Origin: Panopea generosa | Taxonomy: Eukaryota; Mollusca; Bivalvia; Adapedonta; Hiatellidae | Assembly: GCA_029582155.1 (NCBI GenBank) | Contig: CM055897.1 | Coordinates: 6,108,661 to 6,172,660 of the forward strand | DNA: 64,000 nt | Reading direction: 5' to 3' | In this document: positions 10,701-22,700 of the stretch, piece after piece | Numbering within the stretch: position 1 is the stretch's first letter | How the letters are laid out: every line of letters begins with the position of its first letter | Program-made: the position numbers and the translations under genes | The notes under the pieces: generated by a model | Seen by the model: the letters and a program-made list of their open reading frames with translations, nothing else | What the model was told of the DNA's origin: nothing | Databases searched by the model: none

Positions 10701-13700
10701 AAATCCACATCGATTTTTATAGTAGGTTCTTTGCAGAACAGGAATGTATCCGGACATAATGCATAATAAATGCACAATAACTGGTAGGTTGACCGGCTTG
10801 GTATTTAAAGACATTGCTTTCACACTCCTATTTGTTTTTTAAAAAAATCCGCAAATGCTCATAAAATAATCCACCTGTTAAAATCCCATTAAAGTCATTT
10901 TTTGACACCAGTGATGTCTTATTGCAATTTATGCTGCACGTGTATGCCAGTTTTTGCTCCACTTATCTTCAGCAATAAAATCACAACCACTATGAACCAT
11001 TTTGAAAATATTTCAAATCAATTTACACAGTACAATTAAGCACAAGAATCATATTAAGGGGCGTAACTGTATACATAGTGCGACGTTGTGTGTACAGCAA
11101 TATTTATTCTGTTTCAGTTTGGTCACGATAACGAATCCGGGCACTCCATATATGAGAAAGATTTCGCTTTATCGGCTATGGCTGAGCGCCTGCCTCCTAA
11201 CGTCCGACCAACGGCGTCTGCTGGCAAGGTATGGCATGTTTGATACATGTATAAACTCATCTTATGCGTCAAATTGCTAGTTTTACAATAGCAAAGTTGT
11301 AAATGCAACGTAAACATATTTCTGTTATACGTGTAATATTATACTCAAATCAGTTCGAAGAAAACAGGGACTTATTAAAACTTAGAGACTTCTCTCTAGG
11401 TCTTTGGAAGAAACGAAGAGCTAAAATATGTCAGTAAAAACTGACCAGAAATACTGGCTAAATCACGTGTTACTTATAATCCGTGTATGTTTACAGTTAC
11501 TGCAATTCGACCCTAACCAATCAAAGTTCGGAGTCAGCTCCAGTTCAGTAGATTTCCAGAACAGCAAGTACGAGCAATACAGGGTAAGTAGAAATAATGT
11601 ATGAAGAAACAATGTATGTAGAAAAATACAGGGTAGGTAGAAACAATGTATGTACAAACAATACAGGGTAGGTAGATATATCCTTTTCAAAACCGTGTGC
11701 TACATCGGCGGCATTGGTTTAATACAGTAAGAAGATCTAAGACGGATAAACCATCGTTTTATAAACCTGGCAATTACAAACAAATATCAACACAAGAACA
11801 AACGCATAATTGTGTAAATACAAACACACCTATCCAAAAGCTATCACATCAGGCATAAACAGCACTTGTAATTAAAGTATAGCATATGTATGTACCATGT
11901 GCATGATGTATTTGTGAATCTAAAAACATTTCAAACTGATTTCTCTTTGCTTAATTAGAAAAAGTGTTTAACAACTTTTGAAACTTGCAATAAAGTACAT
12001 GATTAAACGCACCAACACTAAAACAGTTTCCACCTTACACGACAATTGCCATATTTTGTCGATGGATTTGCAAATTGCAGGCTGCAAATTCCTAAATGCA
12101 AATTGGAAATTCTATTTGTGAAACGCAAAATGACAATGTGTGGTAGGCTAGTTTCTATTCATTGGCGACCAATTTGGTTGATAAGAACAGTCGTTCTCGT
12201 CCAAGCTAATTGGTTCATTTCAAATTGGCCAACCACACATTTCGCATTCACAAAAGAATTCCGCATGGTACTTTTAGCAATTTGCATTTGACATTTAGCA
12301 TTTCGAAATTCCCAATTCGTTATATGTCTAAGCTGCTTGTTTCCAAAAGCTGGATCAGAATACGTATCCATAACAAGCGAATATAAGTAAGCTAGCTTCA
12401 GACTCTAATATACAGGGATGATGAAAGTTACGCTGCTATATATGGGCACTGACCAGAACTTCAGAGTGACAGATCGACTGACAGACGATCAGTTTGAAGT
12501 TTTTTAGTTCAATTTAAATTTAATGAAATGAAAATTACGCAAAACATCTAATAATTATGGATTAGCTTGACTAATTGATTGATACGCATTCAAAATAGTT
12601 ACCATTTAGGAATTCGTATTTGACATTTGGCATTTCGCATTTAGCAATTCGCATTTAGAAAATTTAACAATTCGCAGATAGCATTTCACATGGCGCATCG
12701 GCCTTACACAGATTGTAAGGGAAAATAACTTCGTACAAATCATCACCTTATATACTTGTTGATAAACCTTTACGACATAGAAGACAGTGCTCGAGTCCCC
12801 AGTCGATATTATATATCATCCAGCCCAGTTACAAATGGCGGTGAGAAGTATCAACATGACAACAACTATCGTGGACTGGGTCTGTGAAGGAATGCACCAG
12901 AAGCTAAACAAGTTACAAAAGTGTTGTCTTGCAATGACATATACATTCAAATGTCTTCAAATACCATACCTCATATACGATGTCTTCCAATTAAACACAA
13001 ATACCAAGTATATGCCAATCCAACACAAAAAGCATGCATATGTCAATTAAATACAAAAATATGTATAGCAATTAAAGACCAATACCATATCCAATATCTG
13101 GCATATACCATATATGTCAGTTTAACAAATATACCATGTGTATGCAATTAAATACACTTTGTATATCAATTAAAAGAACTTATACGTGAAAATGAAGTAT
13201 ATGTGCTTTTTTGTGAAACGCACGCCAGCCGGGGCTGAGTTCAGTTCGGCTAGACAGAATTTCGTGGACACCGGCCCAACCTTAAAGCAGCACGCAGTGC
13301 GTAATAAATTTAGGGAGCCGGGCAGTGTAAGAACAGTGCTGAACGCACCCATCGTAATCAGTTTAATGTCCATAATGACAATGCATTATGATCATTTACT
13401 GTAGATTATTTCATCATTTGTCACTACAAAACTTCCCTGCAACTTTTATCTCTCCAATTAATCATTATTATTTCAGAAACTTGAGTGTGCTTCAGAGACT
13501 AGTAAACTTGGTTCTTCCAATCTTTATTGCAAATCTCATTAGCGTGATTAACTGCAGGTGCTCGTTTAAATATGTCTATAAAAGTATGCAATATATATTA
13601 TACTTCATTGTTATATCGTGATGTTCTGTTCTAATAATTTGTAATATCAATTTATACAAAGGCAGTATAGCATTTCAGTTTATACAAGGCAGTATAGCGT

Positions 13701-16700
13701 CTTCTATTTCTCCAGGGAATGACAAACCGTAATATTGTATACAAAGTAATTGTGTGTTGTTCATCTTGATTCTACACGTTATATAATAGAAGATAGGAGA
13801 TGAATTGCGAAATCGACACGCCCCATGTCGTATTACTGAACGCCAGAACTGCGCATGTACTCGAATATAAGACAATGTACATGCATTTATTACTTGTATT
13901 TAATGTTTGCCGATAAGAGAACAGTGTTTGAGTATTTCCTTTTGATGAAGACTTGGTGTCTTGCGTAAGTTTATTTAAACACTTGGTAAGAAAGGCAGTT
14001 TCCCGTTTTTAAGTTGGTTGTCCTTAGTAATAGGACGAGATTTCCCGGCATTCCGTACGTTAAACAGTTATAATGTCGTCAAATCAATATTGAGATGTTG
14101 TCCTACTTCAGCAACCACTTTTTTCAAAATAGAACATTCCAGTTTACATAGAATGCCACGACCGTCAGAAGATGTTGACCTACTTCCTCAGCCAATGAAA
14201 TTACTCCAGGAACGAGAAAGTAGACCAATTTCTAAGCTGGTTAGAAGTTCCATAGGAAGTTCCATATAACTTTTAAACCTATACATAGTACTTATGACCG
14301 ACGCAGGCGACTGGTGTTACATGTATGACCTATTTCTACAAAAAATATGCACAGTTGTGTACATTAACAGTCCATTCTAATTCATATGCGTAAAACAGTC
14401 ACTGTGGTTAATGTATGATATAGTTATTTGTCCCATAGTTTATTGCTGCCATTTTGTTTTGGTAATAAGTTGTCCAATCGTTAAACGTATGAAGACAAGA
14501 CGATGGTATAAATCACGTGCGTTTTACCTCTCATTATGGTAACTCAAAGTTGGGTACATCTGAAAAATTACAATGTGCTGTATAATCATTTTATAGATAT
14601 CACGAATTTTGATATATGAGTGTCTATTCTGAATATTTCATATGTACACTGAAAGGGAAAGGTTAAAGAAACGCCGAATAATTGCACAGCCACACTATCA
14701 AAACATTGCACATGTAAGCGATATATTGTTTTTGGATATGTGTATAAATGATTTTGTTAATACGATCATTAACGGCAAAATCATCAGTGAAATATATTTA
14801 GTTTTACATACAAACTGTTAATATTGCTTACAGTAGTTTGATAGTATGGTTTTGAAATGCACCCTGCGTTTCTTTATCCTTCCAGTATATACCAAACTTG
14901 AATATAGATCTTTCTCCATTGCCATTTTGTTGTTGTTTTATCAGAATTCCCTCGGACAGACGGCTCTTGAGATGAACTTAGATAGGAGGGACACTGATAA
15001 CGTCATTCTCAGTTTCGATCTAAGCAGACATTTAAAAGACAGGCAAAAATCATGTAAGTGTCAATGTAGTTCATGTTTGAAGTGTATCTGAAGTCGTCAT
15101 ATTTCCACGTGTTTCTCCTACTTCAGGTTTATGTATGTGTATGTTGCTGTTTGAGGATCTCCGCAGTTGGGTGAATGAAGGTACTGTTACAAGACAACTG
15201 ATGTCGACGTTTCAGCAAAGCTTAATATGAGAAAGGACTGGTTCTACCCAGAGCCTTTCTGAGATCTATCACCACTAGTTAAACATGGCATACATATATA
15301 ACCTACACATCTGTTGAAAATAACGTTAAACAGCGTTAATTAGTGTTATATAAAATGTGTTAGTTAGTACAATATAAAATGTGTTAGTTAGTGCTATATA
15401 AAATGTGTTAGTTAGTGCTATATAAAATGTGTTAGTTAGCGCTATGTACAATGTGTTAGTTAGTGTTATATAAAAAGTGTTAGTTAGTGCTATATAAAAT
15501 GTGTTAGTTAGTGTTATATAAAATGTGTTAGTTAGTGCTATATAAGATGTGTTAATTAGTGCTTTATAAAATGTGTTAGTTAGTGCTATAAACAATGTGT
15601 AAGTTAGTGTTATATAAAATGCGTTAGTTAGTGCTATATAAAATGTGTTAATTATTGCTATATAAAATGCGTTAGTAAGTGCTATAAACAATGTGTAAGT
15701 TAGTGTTATATAAAATTTGATAGTGCTATATAAAATATGTTAATTAATACTTTAAAAAATATTTCAGTAAGTACTATATAAAATGTGTTAACTAGTGCTA
15801 TATAAAATGTGTTAATTATTGCTATATAAAATTTGTATTTGTTAATTAGTGCTATATAAATGCTTTAATGAGTCCTATATAAATGCGTTAATTAGTGCTT
15901 ATAAACGTGTTAATAAGTAGTATATAGAATGTGTCAATAAGTGCTATATAGAATGTGCTAAATAGTGCTATATAAAATGTGTTAATTAGCGCCATATGAA
16001 ATGTGTTAGTTAGTGCTATATAAAATATGTAAGCATGTGCTATATAAACGTGTTAAGTAGTAATATATAGAATGTGTTAATAAGTGCTATAAAAAATGTG
16101 TAAATTGGTGTGATATAAAATGTGTTAGCTAGTGCTATAAAAAAATATGTAATCTAGTGTTATATAAAATGCGTTTATAAGTGCTATATAAACATGTTAA
16201 TTAGTGCTATATAAAATTTGTAAGTACTATACAAAATGTGTTAGTTAGTGCTATATAAAATGTGTCAATTAGTTCTATATGAAAAACATTAATTAGTGGT
16301 ATATAAACATGTTAATTAGTGCTATATAAAATTTGTAAGTACTATACAAAATGTGTTAGTTAGTGCTATATAAAATGTATCAATGAGTGCTATAAAAATG
16401 TGTTAATTAATGCTATATAAAATGTGTTAGTAAGTGCTATATAAAATGTGTTAGTGTAATATAGAATGTGTTAATAAGTGCTATATAAAATGTGTTATAT
16501 AGTGCTATATAGAATGTGTCAATTAGTGATATATAGAATGTATTAATTTGTGCTATATATAATATGTTAATTAGTGCTATATAAACGTATTAATTAGTGC
16601 TCTATATAGAATGTATTAATTAGTGCTATATAAAATGTTTTAATTAGTGCTATATAAAATGTGTTAATTAGTGCTCTATATATTCAATGTGTTAATTAGT

Positions 16701-19700
16701 GCTATATAAACGTGTTAACTAGTGCTATATAGTATGTGTTAATAATTGCTATAAAGAATGTGTTAATTGATGCTGTATAAAATGTGTTAATTAGTGCTAT
16801 ATAAACGTGTTTATAAGTGCTATATAGATATGTGTTATTTAGTGCTATATAGAATATGTTAATTACTGCAATATATAATGTGTTAATTAGTGATATATAG
16901 TATGTGTTAGTAAGTGCTATTAAAATGCGCTAATTAGTGCTATATAAACGTGTTAATTAGTGCTCTATATATATTGTGTTAATGATTGCTATACAGAATG
17001 TGTAAGTAAGTGATATATAGAATGTGTTAGAAAGTGCTATATAGAATGTGTTAAATAGTACTATAAAATCTGTTAATTATTGCTATAAAGAATGTGTTAA
17101 TTAGTGCTATATAGAATGTGTTTAGTTATGCTAAATATAGCATGTGTTAATTAATGATATATAAATTGTTAATTAGTGCTATATAGAATGTATTAATTAG
17201 TGCTATATAGAATGTGTTAATTAGTGATATATATAGAATGTGTTAGTAAGTGCTTCATAGAATGTGTTAATTAGTGCTATATAGAATGTGTTAATTAGTG
17301 ATATATAAACGTGTTAATTAGTGCTATAAAGAATGTGTTAATAACTGCTCGATAGAATGTGTTAATTAGTGCTGTACAGCATGTGTAAATAAGTATTATA
17401 TAAAATTTGTTAGTAAGTGCTATTAAAATGCATAAATAAGTGCTATATAAAGGTGTAAATTAGTGCTATAAACCATGTGGTAATTAGTGCAATATAGCAT
17501 GTGTTAATTAGTGCTATATAAGGCATACTCTCTATCTAACAAGCATGTTTATTTCAGTGAATCATAGTGATTACATTGGTCCCCCACGTGACTTCAAACC
17601 CATGCAGCTGGCCAAGAAACATGCCGTGTATGTGGACTATTTACAGACTGACGATGCCTTGCCATACCCGGCACCGCCCAAAGACACTTCCGAGGCTTCT
17701 GTAAGTGGTCAAATAATGTGTGATATAACGATAAATACATCGGAAACTTCCGTAATTGCCCATTTGGTGTGTGATATAATGATGAACATTCGGATGGAGA
17801 CTGAAATACGATTATCTTAAACCTTTAATAAAGACCGGTCAGCATTTCCGCATGACATTCTGTATAATAGATGGTATTATTTTGTCGCCAATAAGAAAAT
17901 AAATTAAATGAAGTTGTCAAGTTTCTCTCTGTTTCAAGTTTCAGTACTGTCCATGTGGTATAAGTAAAATATAATACAAGATAAACATTTTATTATTTAT
18001 CTAAACATATCTATTTTACTTTGATTGTGAAACAAGTTATTATGACTTAGACAAATCACGTTCGAAGTCTTTCTGGCCATAACCGGTACTAAGCATATGC
18101 TGATAAAGTGTCTTGTTAAGGACGCCACAGACAGACGTGGATATTGAACCCACGACCCTCCGATCCTGGGTCCAATGTTCTACCACTGTACTACATACTC
18201 CATTATACGTGTTAGAGGTATTATTGTCTTGATTCTACATAATAACCTCAGATGATAACTTTTTATAAATACTATATATTAACCTTCTGGTTCCCAGCAC
18301 AACTTCACCGGGATGTTTACACAAGGCTCGAGTGCCAGCAATAGGCGGACAACACGTAAAAGGGAAGCCCGGGGCCGTTGGGATGATGGACGTAGCACAC
18401 ATTTTGTGGTTGGTTATAATCCACATGATTTCTCCTCGGAAACACAAATGAAGTTTAGAGGTGTTTCCAAAAACGATGGAGAGATTGCTCCTGCAGGTAA
18501 ATCACAAAGTTGTGTGCCGAAATCACTTTTTTCTCACAAAAAACTGTTTGCATTAACATACAGGCGGTAAAACCAATGTTAGAGGTTGTATCTTAAACAT
18601 GGTCGCCTATAATCTATGATCGCTGGGGAATTTGATGGCTCAAAGCACGACAGTGAAGGAGGAATCTGTGAAAAGACAATTTGATTTTTTTTCCAAATTT
18701 ATCTATTTTACATTTATAGTGAAACAAGTTCTAACAACTTAGTAAAATCACGCTCAAAGTACTTCAGGGAATAACCAGTACTCAGCATGCAGATAAAGTG
18801 TTGTGCTCAAGGATACCATGTATAGTCGTGCCGGATGATCGGACCCGCAACCCTCAGATCTTAGGTCCGATGTACTACCACTGATTCTACCTAGATGTAT
18901 AATCAGGTTATCTGAACATATAACCTACATTTTGTAAAGTATTGCCTGTGTTAAATGTATACAAATCTAAAGTATAGCTAAACTTTATGTTTATTTATTA
19001 AATCTAAACTTTAAACATTTGGCATATGTCTCATCTTCTGACCATGTACAATATAAAAAACATACCAATACCATATTACGGCGCCAGAAATTGTATTGCA
19101 TTATGTATACTAGTTATCGAAATATCTATAGCCATTCTTTATCATTAAATTTATCTTGATAATTATTGAACATCTATTCATTCCGGCATAACGACATCAA
19201 AGACATGTAGATATAATTGATCTATGACATTGCATTTCATTGCAAGTCGGCGCTCACCGCTGAATCAAACTTTAGTGGGAAAGTTATCGGTTACTTCCAG
19301 AGATGCGTGTGCCTGAGTACTGGTTAACCTTCTGGGATCCCAAGGCAGAGTGGTTATGTAACTGATCGTCTGTTAGCCCTCGATAGCATAAAATGTTATA
19401 TAATTAGCGTATATCAGATATATCCATATATTTTAACAGTTACAAGTTGGTGTCCATTCAACTTGGATATTTACTTCATCAAACAGATAGAAGTCAGTTT
19501 GACATTTGTTTTATTTAATGCAGTAGTGTGTAACTACTTAATGTCAGAGGCTGGGAAAGCTAGGTTGTACACGAATAACAAAGTAACTTCCTTCCTTTTC
19601 TCTATATAAGGTAAAAGTGAGACCATCCATCCAAATAAAATGCACCACTTGTCACATAGTCAAAACATTCTGGATTTGAAGGCCGCTGACCCACACATCA

Positions 19701-22700
19701 CGACTGCCCAAGAAAGTCTTCCCGCCAGAATGAATCACTTCAATCCGCTTCCGGAACATACCAGTACGAAGTCCATCATGAAGAAGGATTATGGTCCACT
19801 TGGAGGCAGATCGTAAGTTGAATATCTCCCATGAGCGATAGATGTCTGTGGTCTGTCAGTTCAACACAATGTATACCTGCAGGGTATTGCAAAGTACGCT
19901 GTATATAGCCTGCAGGGTATTGTAGAGCACACTGTATATAGCCTGCAGGGTATTGCAGAGCACACTGTATATAGCCTGCAGGGTAGGGTATTGTAGAGCA
20001 CACTGTGTATAGCTTGCAGGGTAGTGCAGAGCACACTGTGTATAACATGCAGGGTATTGCAGAGCACTCTGTGTATAACCTGCAGGGTATTGCAGAATAC
20101 ACTGTGTATAACCTGCAGGGTATTGCAGAGCACACTGTGTATAACCTGCAGGGTATTGCAGAGTACACTGTGTATAACCTGCAGGGTATTGCAGAGCACA
20201 CTGTGTATAACCTGCAGGGTATTGCAGAGTACACTGTGTATAACCTGCAGGGTATTGAAAAGCACACTGTGTATAGCCTGCAAGGTATTCAGAGCACACT
20301 GTGTATAACCTGCAAGGTATTGTTGAGCACAATGTGTATAGCCTGCAGGGTTTTGCAGAGCACACTGTGAATAACCTGCAGGGTATTGCATCACACTGTG
20401 TATAGCCTGCAGGGTATTGTAGAGCACACTGTGTTTAACCTGCAGGGTATTGTAGAGTACACTATGTATAGCCTGCAGGGTATTGCAGAGCACACTGTAT
20501 ATAGCCTGCAGGGTATTGTAGAGCACAATGTGTTTAACCTGCAGGGTATTGTAGAGTACACTGTGTATAGCATACAGGGTATTGTAGAGCACACTGTGTA
20601 TAGCCTGCAGGGTATTGCAGAGCATACTGTGTATAGCCTGCAGGGTATTGCAGAGCACACTGTGTATAGCCTGCAGGGTATTGTAGAGCACACTGTATAT
20701 AGCCTGCAGGGTATTGCATAGCACACTGTGTATAGCTTTCAGGGTATTGTAGAGCACACTGTGTTTAACCTGCAGGGTATTGTAGAGTACACTGTGTAAA
20801 GCATGCAGGGTATTGTAGAGCACACTGTATATAGCCTGCAGGGTATTGCAGAGCATACTGTGTATAGCCTGCAGGGTATTGTAGAGCACAATGTGTATAA
20901 CCTGCAGGGTATTGTAGAGCACACTGTATATAGCCTGCAGGGTATTGCAGAGCACACTGTGTATAGCCTTCAGGGTATTGCAGAGCACACTGTTTATAGC
21001 CTGCAGGGTATTGTAGAGCACTCTGTGTTTAACCTGCATGGTATTGTAGAGCACACTGTGTACAGCATGCAGGGTATTGTAGAGCACACTGTATATATCC
21101 TGCAGGGTATTGCAGAGCACACTGTGTATAGCCTTTAGGGTATTGTAGAGCACACTGTGTATAGCCAGCAGGGTATTGTAGAGCACACTATATAGCCTGC
21201 AGGGTATTGCAGAGCACACTGTATATAGCCTGCAGGGTATTGCAGAGCACATTATATAGCCTGCAGGGTATTATAGAGCACACTGTATATAGCATGCAGG
21301 GTATTGTAGAGCACACTGTATATAGCCTGCAGGATATTGTAGAGTACACTGTGTATAGCCTGCAGGGTATTGTAGAGCACACTGTATATAGCCTGCAGGA
21401 TATTGCAGACCACACTGTGTATAGCCTTCAGGGTATTGCAGAGTACACTGTTTATCGCCTGCAGGGTATTGTAGAGCACTCTGTGTTTAACCTGCATGGT
21501 ATTGTAGGGCACACTGTGTACAGCATGCAGGGTATTGTAGAGCACACTGTATATATCCTACAGGGTATTGCAGAGCACACTGTGTATAACCTGTGGGGTA
21601 TTGTAGAGCACACTGTATATAGCCTGCAGGGTATTGTAGAGCACACTGTGTATAGCCTGCAGGGTATTGTAGAGCACACTGTATATAGCCTGCAGGGTAT
21701 TGCAGAGCACACTGTATATAGCCTACAGTGTATTGTAGAGCACACTGTATATTGCCTGCAGGATATTGTACAGCACACTGTATATAGCCTGCAGGGTATT
21801 GAAGAGCACACTGTGTATATCCTGCAGGATATTGTAGAGCACACTGTATATAGCCTGCAGGGTATTGTAGAACACACTGTATATAACCTTCAGGATATTG
21901 TAGAGCACATTGTATATAGCCTGCAGGATATTGTAGAGCACACTGTATATAGCCTGCAGGGTATTGTAGAGCACACTGTGTATAGCCTGCAGGATATTGT
22001 AGAGCACACTGTATATAGCCTGCAGGGTATTGTAGAGCACACTGTATATAACCTTCAAGATATTGTAGAGCACATTGTATACAGCCTGCAGGGTATTGTA
22101 GAGCACACTGTATATAGCCTGCAGGGTATTGTAGAGCACACTGTATATAGCCTGCAGGGTATTGTAGAGCACACTGTATATAGCCTGCAGGGTATTGTAG
22201 AGCACACTGTATATAGCCTGCAGGGTATTGTAGAGTACACTGTATATATCCTGCAGGGTATTGCAGAGCACACTGTATATAACCTGCAGGATATTGTAGA
22301 GCACACTGTATATAGCATGCAGGGTATTTTCCCACTCAATCAAGGTTAGTTATGGCATATCCTGTTTTACTGATGGAGAGATGAATCTAAGTAGAACTTC
22401 CGTGCTTCCGCAAGAACCAAGTGGGAACTTTTTCTGTTAATGAGTGGGATTCAAACCTCAGTGGTGAGAGGTAAGTGCTCTTAAAATGAAGCCTTAGACC
22501 ACTTGGCCATGGAGGATCCTATCTGTGAGTTAGACTAGACATATTTGTAGATGGTAAATAAACTTTTAGAGTCAACTGTGATCTGGAAATATGTATGAAC
22601 TGTTAATTACCAGGTAAACCAAACTTTTTAAAATATAGCTTCATCAAGTGAGGTTTTATTTTATAACATTTATGTTCAATGGCAGCTTTTTCTGGACTGG

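Noticed and set aside
19861..21252. 463-residue minus-strand repeat frame and its many overlaps
   Set aside because: All derive from the 33-bp intronic array; several phases on both strands are equally open.
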